A stretch of 64,000 nt of DNA from Paludibacter sp. (lineage in GTDB: Bacteria > Bacteroidota > Bacteroidia > Bacteroidales > Paludibacteraceae): positions 62,001-126,000 of the forward strand of contig JAMPAY010000004.1 of the NCBI GenBank assembly GCA_023666945.1, written 5' to 3'. Shown here piece after piece: positions 46,785-56,639 of the stretch. How positions within the stretch are numbered: position 1 is the stretch's first letter; every line of letters begins with the position of its first letter. Position numbers and translations under genes: made by a program. The notes below the pieces were generated by a model that did not search any database, was not told where the DNA came from, and saw only the letters and a program-made list of their open reading frames with translations.

Positions 46785-49700
46785 ATGGCAAATTTAACAT
46801 CATACAACGGTCGCTACTGCGAGCAGGATTTTGAGGATGCGTTGATTCAACTCTTTGCGCAGGCAGGTTGGACATACACTTTCGGGGAGGATATTGCGCG
46901 TGAAAAGGGTACGGATGTGCTTATCACTGCCGATTTGCGGGCGTATCTGATGCGTGAATACAACGACCGTCTGACCGTAGAAGAAATAGACGAAATAATC
47001 AGCAAAATCAGCCTGATAGGTGCAGAAAGTGAGTTCGCCACTATGCATCGCATTTACATGCTGTTGGTGAATGGGTGGCAATACATACGGCAGAACGGTG
47101 AACCCATAACACTGCATCTTATTCATTTCGAGAAGCACAAGCGCAACACTTTTCGTGTGGTCAATCAAATGACCATCGACTATGTTAACAACGGTCAGCG
47201 CAAGAACCGCCGTCCCGATCTGCTGCTTTATGTGAATGGGTTGCCGCTGTGCATCATCGAACTGAAAAACCCCTCCAAAGCCAATGCGACTATTGCCGAT
47301 GCCTACGAACAGATACATACACGCTATTGGCGCGATATACCGCATCTGCTGCATTACTGCCCGCTGGCAATGATTAGCGATGGCGTCAAGACACGACTGG
47401 GGACAGTGGTCGCCCCCTATGAACATTTCTATGCATGGCGGCGGGTGGAAAACGACAGTCCCATCTCTACTATGGGCTTCGATGAGGTGGCTACTATGGT
47501 ACAAGGGGTATTCACCCCGACGCGTTTCTTGGAGATATTCCGCGACTACATCTATTTTCAAGACAGTGAGTACGATTTTGAGGAGAAAGAAATTGTGTGT
47601 CGCTATCCGCAATTCTTCGCTACGCGTCTGCTGCGTGAGAGTGTACTGCGGTCGGTGGCTGACCATAGCGGCAAAGGCGGTACCTATTTCGGGGCTACAG
47701 GATGCGGCAAGACCTTCACTATGGCTTTTCTCGCTCGCCAGTTGTCGGTTAGGTGTGCCAAACAACTCGGCTCGCCCACCATCGTGATGATAGTAGATAG
47801 AGACGATCTGCAAAAGCAAGGTGCCAAACTGTTTACCAAGTCTACCGAGTTTTTGGGATTGGGCGAAGTGCGGAAGATTGTTTCGCGCCGCGACCTGCGA
47901 CAGGAGTTGAGCCTGCGTCCTTCGGGAGGTTTCTATATCTGCACCATACAAAAGTTTTGCGACCGCAAAGAAGATATCATCGGTGTCATCTCCACGCGGA
48001 GCAACATCATCTGTTTTTCCGACGAAGCCCACCGCACACAGATAGAGAAAAGCAAGCAGATACGCTTCGACCGTGATGCCGATGAGAATATGCGTGCTTT
48101 GGTGTCCAAACCTTATGCCAAAGTGCTGCACGAAGCCTTCCCTAATGCCACTTTTGTAGGTTTCACGGGTACACCTATTGCGGAAACTTATCAGACTTTT
48201 GGCGATGAAGTGGATCGCTACACCATGGATCAGGCGGTGGCAGACGGTATCACTGTACCTATTAAGTACCACCCGCGTATAGCCAAAGTACTATTGGACG
48301 AAACCAAAGTGCGTGCCATAGAAGCCTACTATCGACGCTGTGCCGAAGAAGCCGCTACAGAAGAAGATATACAAGCCAGCAAAAAGGCAATGAGCAGCAT
48401 GGAGATTATCTTGGGCGAACCTGAACGCTTGCAACGATTGGCTGCTGACATTCATCACCATTTCACATCAGCCCTTGACGCCAACCCCACGCGTAAGCAG
48501 AAAGCCATGATTGTATGTGCCAATCGGCAAATAGCCTACAATCTGCTCTTGCAATTTCACGCACAATTCCCCGAGTGGTTTGAAGACCGCTTAAGCCCCG
48601 ATGACAACTTGCTGACGCAAGAGCAACTGAAAGAACTGCGTCCTATGCCCACCATCGCCATGGTGGCTACCGTGGGTAAGAACGATCCGACCGACATGTA
48701 CAATTATCTGGGCGGCGTAGGCAACAGCGAACGCAACGACACTTTAGACGCTTGCTTCAAGCAGGTCAATTCCAATTTCCGCATAGTGATAGTAGTGGAT
48801 ATGTGGATTACGGGGTTCGATGTGCCATGCCTGACCTACCTCTACAACGACAAACCCTTGCAGAAACATACCCTCATACAAACTATCAGTAGGGTTAATC
48901 GCAAGGATACAGGCAAAGAATATGGTTTAATTATCGATTATATCGGTATTCGCAATAATATGCTGCGGGCTATGAAAACTTACGGCGGTGGAGGTACTAC
49001 GCTGGCACCCACGGTGGACGATATAGAACAGGCGTATATGCTCTTTAAGGAGCAACTGGAAATCATAAAACGGTTGTTTCATGGCTATGACCTGACGCCT
49101 TTTCTCAACCCGCATACCGATGGTGTGGAGCGATATAGGCAACTCTCCCAAGCCGCTGAGTTTGTATTTGCCAATACGCAACAACTCAATCTGTCGGAAG
49201 AAGGCAAAAAAGCGCGTATGGTGCTCTTTAAGACCTATTTCCTTAAGATGGTACAGAGGATGCGTGCTGCGTACGATATTTGTCAGCCGTCGGATGTGTT
49301 GTCGGATATAGAAGTGTCGTTGGCACAATGCTTTATGGCTATTGCAGGTTTTGTACGCAAAATGAGTGGTACAAGCGAGCACGATACCGAGAGCATGAAT
49401 AGGCAGGTGCGGCAGATGGTGGAAGAAGCCTTGCGGTACAACAATGTAGTGAGCATACTTGATGGTGCAGATGAAGAAGATATATTCGATGCAAAATTCG
49501 AAGAAATTTTGAGCAATGTGCCTCTGCCTGCCACCAAGTTGGAACTATTGGTCAAAATGCTCAAAAAGCGCATAGCGGAGTATGGGCGTACTAATGCACT
49601 TGCAGCCAAAAAGTACCAAGAAATGCTGGAAGATACTATCAAACAATACCACGAGCGGAAGAAACATCTCGATTTGGAAGAAGCAGGCGAAACGCAAGAA

Positions 49701-50102
49701 CAAGCATCTTCCGATATTATCCGCAATGCCACTGAGCAGGCGTTGAATATACTCACCGAACTGAATGTAGACAGAGAAAGTTTCCGACAAATGGGACTCA
49801 CCTTCGAGGAAAAAGCCTTCTACGATATTCTGCTTCACTTGCGTGATGAACATAATTTTGAGTTTGGTACGGATAGCCGATATGGCAATGATAGATGCAA
49901 AGACTTGGCAAAGAAAATCAAAGAAATAATCGATACGAAGTCGGCATTCTCCGATTGGCTGAATAATCAGCGGGTGCGCGACCAACTGAAACTGGAGATT
50001 AAAATCTGCTTGGTAAGAAATGGTTATCCTCCGCAATATAGTCCTATAGTATTCCAAGAGATAATGGGACAAGTGGAGAATTACAACCTGAATATAGAAT
50101 AG
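46785..50102 (+). CDS. hsdR: Type I restriction endonuclease subunit R
   Basis: 1105 residues, full length. N-terminal PD-(D/E)XK nuclease with Pro144-Asp145 in RRPDLLLY and Glu159/Lys161 in IIELKNPS, plus a QxxxY-like element near residue 176. The SF2 translocase follows with Walker A GATGCGKT (303-310), DEAH (414-417) and a late motif ISRVNRKD. A helical C-terminal region (from about 790) should contact M2S. Composition is like hsdM and unlike the genes in between. It ends at 50102, 430 bases before fabD. Confidence 0.94.
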   Translation: MANLTSYNGRYCEQDFEDALIQLFAQAGWTYTFGEDIAREKGTDVLITADLRAYLMREYNDRLTVEEIDEIISKISLIGAESEFATMHRIYMLLVNGWQYIRQNGEPITLHLIHFEKHKRNTFRVVNQMTIDYVNNGQRKNRRPDLLLYVNGLPLCIIELKNPSKANATIADAYEQIHTRYWRDIPHLLHYCPLAMISDGVKTRLGTVVAPYEHFYAWRRVENDSPISTMGFDEVATMVQGVFTPTRFLEIFRDYIYFQDSEYDFEEKEIVCRYPQFFATRLLRESVLRSVADHSGKGGTYFGATGCGKTFTMAFLARQLSVRCAKQLGSPTIVMIVDRDDLQKQGAKLFTKSTEFLGLGEVRKIVSRRDLRQELSLRPSGGFYICTIQKFCDRKEDIIGVISTRSNIICFSDEAHRTQIEKSKQIRFDRDADENMRALVSKPYAKVLHEAFPNATFVGFTGTPIAETYQTFGDEVDRYTMDQAVADGITVPIKYHPRIAKVLLDETKVRAIEAYYRRCAEEAATEEDIQASKKAMSSMEIILGEPERLQRLAADIHHHFTSALDANPTRKQKAMIVCANRQIAYNLLLQFHAQFPEWFEDRLSPDDNLLTQEQLKELRPMPTIAMVATVGKNDPTDMYNYLGGVGNSERNDTLDACFKQVNSNFRIVIVVDMWITGFDVPCLTYLYNDKPLQKHTLIQTISRVNRKDTGKEYGLIIDYIGIRNNMLRAMKTYGGGGTTLAPTVDDIEQAYMLFKEQLEIIKRLFHGYDLTPFLNPHTDGVERYRQLSQAAEFVFANTQQLNLSEEGKKARMVLFKTYFLKMVQRMRAAYDICQPSDVLSDIEVSLAQCFMAIAGFVRKMSGTSEHDTESMNRQVRQMVEEALRYNNVVSILDGADEEDIFDAKFEEILSNVPLPATKLELLVKMLKKRIAEYGRTNALAAKKYQEMLEDTIKQYHERKKHLDLEEAGETQEQASSDIIRNATEQALNILTELNVDRESFRQMGLTFEEKAFYDILLHLRDEHNFEFGTDSRYGNDRCKDLAKKIKEIIDTKSAFSDWLNNQRVRDQLKLEIKICLVRNGYPPQYSPIVFQEIMGQVENYNLNIE

Positions 50103-50393
50103 CAACGAAGTATCTGACACAGTTGATCCATCGGCAACAAAATAGAAGATAAATTGGTGATGGGTATTGAGGAGATGATGTAAACGCTGATAATGCAATA
50201 TCTTCTTCAGATTTAGTTTTGCCAAATTTCTTATATTCAATCAATGGTTTTCTACACGTAGATGTTGGTAGGTACGATATTTCTGACAACATTATTACGG
50301 TATCGTTACGAGGTATTGAGGGGGCCTTATCGCACTTTCATTTTGTCAGCGGCGATTTCCAACGCCCTATTTTACCAATTCAAATAATTGTTG
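50103..50393. other. Intergenic DNA between the type I locus and fabD
   Basis: No gene or strong terminator seen. The stretch ACTTTCATTTTGT at about 50334-50346, preceded at some distance by ACGAG, resembles the end of the dispersed 37-base repeat but the middle does not align, so I do not count it as a copy. Confidence 0.4.
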
Positions 50394-50401
50394 TACTTTT
50401 G
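50394..50401 (+). promoter_or_regulatory. Likely -7 box of the fabD transcript
   Basis: TACTTTTG within a string almost identical to the SRP RNA promoter (TTGTTGTACTTTTGCA-like). The -33 element is poor. It lies 130 bases before fabD. Confidence 0.55.
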
Positions 50402-50530
50402 CACAAGTATTATTGATAACCTGTTTGCATACCTTTGGATAGGCGAATAGTCATGTAAGAACAACACAATGGTAAGACTATTAATGTGTTATTCTTACGT
50501 AAAGGTGTGCGGCATAAATTTTAGTGTACA

Positions 50531-51400
50531 ATGAAAGCTTATGTTTTCCCCGGTCAGGGAGCACAATTTGTAGGTATGGGTAAAGACCTGTACGATACAA
50601 ACGCAGTTGCGAAAGAGATGTTCGAGAAGGCAAATGATATTCTCGGATTCCGAATTACCGATATTATGTTCAACGGAACACCCGAAGATTTGAAGCAGAC
50701 ACGTGTAACACAACCTGCTGTTTTCTTACATTCGGTTATTGCCTCCAAAGTGTTGGCACAAGATACGCCCGATATGGTGGCAGGTCACTCCTTGGGTGAA
50801 TACAGCGCATTAGTGGCTTGCGGTGCATTGGCATTTGAAGACGCGCTCATTTTGGTTTCGAAGCGTGCACAGGCTATGCAAAAGGCTTGCGAACTCCAAC
50901 CCTCTACCATGGCGGCTATTATAGGATTGCCCGATAATGTGGTGGATGAAGCATGCGACCAAATAAAAGACCATGTAGTAGTGGCAGCCAACTACAACTG
51001 CCCCGGGCAGATTGTTGTTTCCGGCTCGATTGAAGGCGTTGAGAAGGTTTGCGAAATACTTAAAGAACAAGGAGCCAAACGCGCTTTGCGGCTCAATGTA
51101 GGCGGGGCTTTCCACTCGCCACTCATGCAACCTGCTGCCGAGGAACTGAGTGCGGCTATATTGGCTACTACTTTCAATAAGCCTGCATGTCCTATCTATC
51201 AGAATGTAAATGCTTATCCTCAAACAGATCCGGAGGCTATTCGGAAGAATCTGATTGCGCAACTCATGGCACCTGTGCATTGGACGCAGACCGTAAAGAA
51301 CATGATTCTCGACGGTGCCACCGAGTTCAGAGAATTTGGTCCGGGGGATGTGCTCAAAGGGCTTATCAGAAAGATAGACGCAACCGTAACAGTGGGCTGA
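50531..51400 (+). CDS. fabD: Malonyl-CoA:ACP transacylase
   Basis: 289 residues. Moves malonyl groups from CoA to acyl carrier protein to start fatty-acid elongation. The [10 protein letters not shown] oxyanion segment at the N-terminus, the nucleophile Ser in [10 protein letters not shown] (about residue 85) and the catalytic His in GGAFHSPLM are present. Other fab genes are not in the window. It lies 40 bases upstream of aspS. Confidence 0.94.
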   Translation: MKAYVFPGQGAQFVGMGKDLYDTNAVAKEMFEKANDILGFRITDIMFNGTPEDLKQTRVTQPAVFLHSVIASKVLAQDTPDMVAGHSLGEYSALVACGALAFEDALILVSKRAQAMQKACELQPSTMAAIIGLPDNVVDEACDQIKDHVVVAANYNCPGQIVVSGSIEGVEKVCEILKEQGAKRALRLNVGGAFHSPLMQPAAEELSAAILATTFNKPACPIYQNVNAYPQTDPEAIRKNLIAQLMAPVHWTQTVKNMILDGATEFREFGPGDVLKGLIRKIDATVTVG

Positions 51401-51440
51401 TTCGGTAACCAACCATCACCAAAGAATAAAAGCATACATT

Positions 51441-53195
51441 ATGTATAGAACCAATACATGCGGAGAACTTCGTCTCTCCGATACAGGCAAAACGGTAACG
51501 CTTACCGGGTGGGTACAACGTATCCGCAAAATGGGCGGTATGACATTCGTCGATTTGCGCGATAGATATGGTATTACGCAATTGGCTTTCAATCAGGAAA
51601 CCAATGCGGACGTATTTGAGCAGGCAAACCGATTGGGACGAGAATATGTGTTACAGGCTACAGGCTGTGTGCGCGAACGCTATTCCAAGAATCCGCAGAT
51701 GCCTACAGGAGATATCGAATTGGAGGTGACAACGCTCAACATTCTCAATGCTGCTGCAACGCCTCCTTTCACCATTGAAGACGAAACCGACGGCGGCGAC
51801 GATTTGCGTATGAAGTATCGCTATTTGGACTTGCGTCGTCAGTGTGTACGTGCCAATCTCGAATTGCGACACAAAATGGCGTTCGAGGTACGCCGCTATC
51901 TTGACGAGCAAGGTTTCTTAGAAGTGGAAACCCCTGTATTGGTTAACTCAACTCCGGAGGGAGCACGCGACTTTGTTGTACCCTCACGCATGAACCCCGG
52001 ACAGTTCTATGCACTGCCACAGAGTCCGCAGATTCTGAAGCAGTTGCTTATGGTGAGTGGGTTCGACCGCTATTTCCAAATAGTCAAGTGTTTCCGCGAT
52101 GAAGACTTGCGTGCCGACCGACAGCCCGAGTTTACGCAAATAGACTGCGAGATGTCGTTCGTAGAGCAGGAAGATGTACTGAATATGTTTGAAGGCATGT
52201 CGCGCCACTTGTTCAAAGTAATTAAGGATATCGACCTGCCCAAGTTGCCTCGTATGACTTGGCACGATGCCATGAAGTATTATGGTTCGGATAAGCCCGA
52301 TACACGTTTCGATATGCGCTTTGTAGAACTTGACTTCATGAAAGGACATGGTTTTTCCGTCTTTGACAATGCTGCTTATGTGGGAGGTATTTGTGCCAAA
52401 GGTGCAGCAAATTACACTCGTAAGCAGATAGATGCTTTGACGGATTTTGTTCGTCGCCCGCAGATTGGTGCCAAAGGGTTGGTATATGCACGTGTGGAGG
52501 CCGATGGCAATGTAAAATCAAGTGTCGATAAGTTCTTTACGCAAGAAGTACTGCAACAGATGAAGCAGGCTTTTGCGGCAGAACCGGGTGACCTGATTTT
52601 GGTGCTGAGCGGAGAGGACGTAATGAAAACGCGTAAACAACTGTGTGAACTCCGTCTGGAGATGGGTAGTCAACTCGGTTTGCGCGATAAGAACAAGTAC
52701 AGTTGCCTATGGGTAGTTGATTTCCCGATGTACGAATGGTCGGAAGAAGAGGGACGCTTGATGGCAATGCACCATCCGTTCACGGCTCCCAAGCCCGAAG
52801 ATATACCTTTGTTGGATACCGATCCGGCATCGGTTCGTGCCAATGCTTACGATATGGTTATCAACGGTGTGGAAGTAGGTGGCGGAAGTATTCGTATACA
52901 CGATGCCGCTTTGCAGCAGAAGGTGTTTGAGATACTTGGTTTCACCCCCGAAAAGGCACAGCAGAAGTTCGGTTTCCTGATGAATGCCTTCAAGTATGGT
53001 GCGCCTCCTCACGGCGGTTTGGCTTACGGACTTGACCGTTTCGTATCGCTCTTTGCCGGATTGGATTCGATACGCGACTGCATCGCTTTCCCGAAAAATA
53101 ACCAAGGACGCGATGTTATGTTGGGCGCACCGGGACTTATAGACCAAAGCCAATTGGACGAATTGGCACTCCAAACAGTCTCCGCCCAAGAATAA
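51441..53195 (+). CDS. aspS: Aspartate--tRNA ligase
   Basis: 584 residues, bacterial class IIb type with an N-terminal OB-fold anticodon-binding domain ([20 protein letters not shown]), the catalytic domain with motif 2 ([18 protein letters not shown]) and motif 3 ([16 protein letters not shown]), and the bacteria-specific GAD insertion in between. Length is normal. Followed after 8 bases by a GIY-YIG gene, an unusual neighbour. Confidence 0.95.
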   Translation: MYRTNTCGELRLSDTGKTVTLTGWVQRIRKMGGMTFVDLRDRYGITQLAFNQETNADVFEQANRLGREYVLQATGCVRERYSKNPQMPTGDIELEVTTLNILNAAATPPFTIEDETDGGDDLRMKYRYLDLRRQCVRANLELRHKMAFEVRRYLDEQGFLEVETPVLVNSTPEGARDFVVPSRMNPGQFYALPQSPQILKQLLMVSGFDRYFQIVKCFRDEDLRADRQPEFTQIDCEMSFVEQEDVLNMFEGMSRHLFKVIKDIDLPKLPRMTWHDAMKYYGSDKPDTRFDMRFVELDFMKGHGFSVFDNAAYVGGICAKGAANYTRKQIDALTDFVRRPQIGAKGLVYARVEADGNVKSSVDKFFTQEVLQQMKQAFAAEPGDLILVLSGEDVMKTRKQLCELRLEMGSQLGLRDKNKYSCLWVVDFPMYEWSEEEGRLMAMHHPFTAPKPEDIPLLDTDPASVRANAYDMVINGVEVGGGSIRIHDAALQQKVFEILGFTPEKAQQKFGFLMNAFKYGAPPHGGLAYGLDRFVSLFAGLDSIRDCIAFPKNNQGRDVMLGAPGLIDQSQLDELALQTVSAQE

Positions 53196-53203
53196 TTGAG
53201 TAG

Positions 53204-53875
53204 ATGGAGAAAGGATACGTTTATATATTGACTAACCCAAGTTTCCGTGAAGATTGGGTAAAGATAGGAAAGAGCAGTCGTCCTGTGAATGTCAGGTCGA
53301 AAGAATTGGATAATACGGCAGTACCGCTCCCATTTGAAATATATGCTACTATAGAGACAGTCAAGTACAATGAGGTGGAGAAACATGTACACAAGACCAT
53401 TGATCGCTTATCGGATTTGCGCGTACGGCAGAATCGCGAATTTTTCAATATAGCCCCGCAGGTTGCTCTTGATATCTTGATAGATATAGCCAAGATGATA
53501 GACGATTCCGTGATTACCAAATATAAGAATAACGCACCAATTCTCATTACTACAGAGGAGGTATCTCTACCGGAGATAAACGATGAAGAAAGAACACAGC
53601 GTCATGCCAAACCGAGATTTAAGTTTAGTATGATAGGTATAGAGATAGGCGAAATGGTGGTATTTGACCCTATTGGTTTAGAAGTTCGTGTTGCTTCAGA
53701 TAATCAGGTGGAATATAACGGACGGTTATATAAGTTATCGCCCTTTGTAGGCACATTTATGCCTGAAGAACGGAGAAATATATCGGGTGCCTATCAAGGC
53801 TCTAAGTATTTCTCCTACAAAGGACGTATTTTAGATGACATACGCAAAGAGTACGAGGAATGTAATCGGCAGTAA
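53204..53875 (+). CDS. GIY-YIG nuclease family protein (T5orf172/MUG113-like)
   Basis: 223 residues. The N-terminal 95 residues carry the degenerate GIY-YIG pattern of the T5orf172/MUG113 group: GYVYILTNPSF, then VKIGKSS, the helix NVRSKELDN, the ALP-type strand VPLPFEIYA, and EKHVHKTIDRL with the Arg and NREFF that contribute to the site. The C-terminal 110 residues show no known domain. Could be a small nuclease from a mobile element or a host DNA-repair protein. Same strand and 8 bases after aspS, 24 before ettA. Confidence 0.82.
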   Translation: MEKGYVYILTNPSFREDWVKIGKSSRPVNVRSKELDNTAVPLPFEIYATIETVKYNEVEKHVHKTIDRLSDLRVRQNREFFNIAPQVALDILIDIAKMIDDSVITKYKNNAPILITTEEVSLPEINDEERTQRHAKPRFKFSMIGIEIGEMVVFDPIGLEVRVASDNQVEYNGRLYKLSPFVGTFMPEERRNISGAYQGSKYFSYKGRILDDIRKEYEECNRQ

Positions 53876-53899
53876 TATAAATTTATAGATACTATAACT

Positions 53900-55576
53900 A
53901 TGGCAGACGATAAGAAGATTATATTTTCGATGGTGGGAGTGAGCAAATCGTTCTCACCTCAAAAGCGGGTATTAAACAACATCTACCTTAGTTTTTTCTA
54001 TGGTGCCAAGATTGGTATCATTGGTCTGAATGGTTCGGGTAAGTCCACTTTGCTCAAAATTATTGCAGGTGTAGAGAAGAACTACGAAGGCGAGGTGGTG
54101 TTCTCACCGGGCTATTCGGTGGGCTATTTGGAGCAAGAACCTAAGTTAGATCCCGAAAAGACGGTCAAACAAGTTGTGCAAGAAGGTGTACAGTCGGTGG
54201 TGGATATGTTGGCGGAATACGACCAAATAAATGCTGCTTTTGCCGAACCTGATGCCGATTTCGATAAATTGTTGGCACGGCAAGGCGAACTGCAAGAATT
54301 GCTCGACCATGCCGATGCTTGGAACCTGGACAACAAACTGGAGCGTGCCATGGACGCCCTGCGCTGTCCCGACGAGGATGCTTTGGTAAAGAACCTGAGT
54401 GGAGGTGAGCGTCGTCGTGTGGCTCTTTGTCGTTTGCTCTTACAACAGCCTGACATCTTGCTGCTTGATGAGCCTACCAACCACTTGGATGCCGAGTCGG
54501 TAGAATGGTTGGAACAGCACTTGCAGCAATACGAAGGAACTGTTATTGCCGTTACGCACGACCGCTATTTCCTTGACCATGTGGCAGGTTGGATTCTGGA
54601 GTTAGACCGTGGCGAAGGTATTCCTTGGAAAGGTAATTACTCTTCATGGTTGGAGCAGAAGACCACACGTATGGCCATGGAGGAGAAGCAGGCGAGCAAA
54701 CGTCGGAAAACCTTGGAGCGTGAGTTGGAGTGGGTACGTATGGCACCGAAAGCCCGTCAGGCAAAAGGAAAGGCGCGTTTGGCAGCGTACGACAAGATGC
54801 TGAACGAAGAACAACGCGAGAGGGAAGAGAAGTTGGAAATCTTTATTCCGAACGGACCGCGTTTGGGCAATAAAGTGGTGAATGCAGAACATGTAAGCAA
54901 AGCTTTTGGCGACAAACTATTGTTTGAAGATCTGAACTTCATGCTTCCGCCTAACGGCATAGTGGGAGTTATAGGTCCGAATGGTGCCGGTAAAACAACA
55001 CTCTTCCGTTTGATCATGGGCTTGGAACAGGCCGACGGAGGTACATTCTCTGTGGGGGAGACGGTAAAGATTGGCTATGTAGATCAGGTACACTCTAATA
55101 TAGACCCTGCAAAGTCGGTATATGAGACTATTTCGGGCGGTACGGAGTTTATACGTGTAGGCGGCAAAGAAGTGAATGCACGAGCCTATTTGAGTCGTTT
55201 CAACTTTACGGGTGCCGACCAAGAGAAGAAGTGCGGTGTATTGAGCGGTGGTGAGCGTAACCGTTTGCATTTGGCACTTACGCTAAAGAGCGAGGCTAAT
55301 GTGTTGCTCTTGGACGAACCTACCAACGATATTGACGTTAATACGTTGCGGGCATTGGAAGAGGGCTTGGAAAACTTTGCGGGTTGTGCCGTAGTAATCA
55401 GTCACGACCGCTGGTTCTTGGACCGTATTTGTACGCATATCATTGCGTTTGAAGGCGATAGTAAGGTCTTTGTATTTGAGGGAAGTTATTCCGAATACGA
55501 ACAGAACAAACGCCAACGTTTAGGCGAAGACGCCATGGCACCGAAACGTATCCGTTACAAGAAACTAATGGCCTGA
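53900..55576 (+). CDS. ettA: Energy-dependent translational throttle protein EttA (ABC-F)
   Basis: 558 residues with two ATP-binding cassettes: GLNGSGKSTLL and LSGGERRRVALCR in the first, GPNGAGKTTLFR and LSGGERNRLHLAL in the second. A charged linker between them (about 250-310) corresponds to the ABC-F P-site tRNA-interaction motif. No membrane segments. EttA binds the ribosomal E site and gates the first elongation step according to ATP/ADP ratio. Followed by a clear terminator. Confidence 0.93.
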   Translation: MADDKKIIFSMVGVSKSFSPQKRVLNNIYLSFFYGAKIGIIGLNGSGKSTLLKIIAGVEKNYEGEVVFSPGYSVGYLEQEPKLDPEKTVKQVVQEGVQSVVDMLAEYDQINAAFAEPDADFDKLLARQGELQELLDHADAWNLDNKLERAMDALRCPDEDALVKNLSGGERRRVALCRLLLQQPDILLLDEPTNHLDAESVEWLEQHLQQYEGTVIAVTHDRYFLDHVAGWILELDRGEGIPWKGNYSSWLEQKTTRMAMEEKQASKRRKTLERELEWVRMAPKARQAKGKARLAAYDKMLNEEQREREEKLEIFIPNGPRLGNKVVNAEHVSKAFGDKLLFEDLNFMLPPNGIVGVIGPNGAGKTTLFRLIMGLEQADGGTFSVGETVKIGYVDQVHSNIDPAKSVYETISGGTEFIRVGGKEVNARAYLSRFNFTGADQEKKCGVLSGGERNRLHLALTLKSEANVLLLDEPTNDIDVNTLRALEEGLENFAGCAVVISHDRWFLDRICTHIIAFEGDSKVFVFEGSYSEYEQNKRQRLGEDAMAPKRIRYKKLMA

Positions 55577-55602
55577 GCCCGGTATCTTGGTATGTAAAAC
55601 CG

Positions 55603-55640
55603 ATAAAGCCTGCCTTCTGAGAAAGCAGGCTTTATTGATT
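55603..55640 (+). terminator. Rho-independent terminator after ettA
   Basis: ATAAAGCCTGC / GCAGGCTTTAT, an 11-bp perfect stem, followed by TGATTTTAT; 26 bases after the ettA stop. May also serve the convergent TraB/GumN transcript. Confidence 0.8.
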
Positions 55641-55752
55641 TTATAGAGGGAGTGCGTATTTGGGCAGGTGAATCGCAGCAAAGAATAGGGGGGCTTGCGG
55701 TGCCATTGCAAGATATTTCTCTTTTTCCCGGTTGCTCTGTTTGTGCGGGATG

Positions 55753-56634
55753 TTATTTTCGGTTGACGGCTTTCACCTTATAGCCGGCGGCTTTCAGTTG
55801 CGCAAGCAAGCCTTTCTCTCCGCCTAAAAATACGGCATCTAAGCAGATAAAGGCATTGCCCTCGTGCAGATAGGGTGCAAGTCGTTTCACCCAAGTGAGG
55901 TTACGCCGGCAGAAGACTTGGTAGTCGGAAAAGGAGCGTGTCGACAAGTTGTCGGGCATGGATATTTCGTAGGCTATTTGTGTCAGTTGTCCCATTTTGT
56001 AGGCGGACAAGACGGCTTTTTCCAAGCGAATTTCGCGTTCGGGATATTCCACTATTTTCAGCAGTTCTTTGCATTGCCAATGAAAAGGTTCGCGTTCGAA
56101 GAGCATATAGAGGGCTTCGCCCGTATCGTCTAAGGCATGGATAGGTATGCCTTGTTGTTCGGCTATGCTCTGAAAGAATATCTCCGAACTGCGATTCTCG
56201 TCGTAGTTCATCCAACGGCGTAAGAGTTCGTTCCGATAGAGTTCGGTCAGATAGGAGGGTTGCATGCGTCCTATCTTGTCGAACCCCATTTTCAGTGTCA
56301 GTTTGAGGGCTTCGTCGATTTTGTGATACTCTTCGTCGGTGTAGAAATTCTTTAGTTGCACCGAATCGGGCAGTAGGGCGGCTTGTCGTAAAGCATGGAG
56401 TGCTTCGAAATCGTACATTGCCATTTCCGTAATTACCTTATCGCAACGTCCGAACACCTTGAACAGGTTGGGTACGCTATCGAGAAAAGCAATCTCGCAT
56501 AGTTTGTCGGTAGCAAAAAGGTATGATTTGGCTTGTGTGTTGTTGCCCGATATTTCGTATAACAATTGAGCCTGTGCGGGCAGTGCGCACGAACAGGCAA
56601 TAAGCAGCATAGATAGTAAGCGATGATGGTGCAT
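55753..56634 (-). CDS. TraB/GumN-like exported protein lacking the conserved histidines
   Basis: 293 residues with a signal peptide (LLSMLLIACSCALPAQAQ). The overall pattern is TraB/GumN/Tiki: LLYEISGNN, SYLFATDKL, VITEMAMYD near the N-terminus and FLGGEKGLLAQLKAAGYKV at the end. In the family the first is SYLFGTxH and the last GAAHLxGExG, with histidines that bind the catalytic metal; here both are replaced (ATDK and DAVF). The protein is therefore probably not an active metallopeptidase. It starts 5 bases after the TPR gene and closes the operon. Confidence 0.8.
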   Translation of the reverse strand: MHHHRLLSMLLIACSCALPAQAQLLYEISGNNTQAKSYLFATDKLCEIAFLDSVPNLFKVFGRCDKVITEMAMYDFEALHALRQAALLPDSVQLKNFYTDEEYHKIDEALKLTLKMGFDKIGRMQPSYLTELYRNELLRRWMNYDENRSSEIFFQSIAEQQGIPIHALDDTGEALYMLFEREPFHWQCKELLKIVEYPEREIRLEKAVLSAYKMGQLTQIAYEISMPDNLSTRSFSDYQVFCRRNLTWVKRLAPYLHEGNAFICLDAVFLGGEKGLLAQLKAAGYKVKAVNRK

Positions 56635-56639
56635 GGTGG

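Noticed and set aside
46800..48272. 490-codon open frame on the minus strand
   Set aside because: It lies wholly antisense to hsdR, whose nuclease and translocase motifs are intact; the antisense peptide has no family pattern and its length follows from codon composition.
50300..50346. Possible third copy of the 37-base repeat
   Set aside because: Only ACGAG and the last 13 bases match and the spacing differs; not enough to call a copy.
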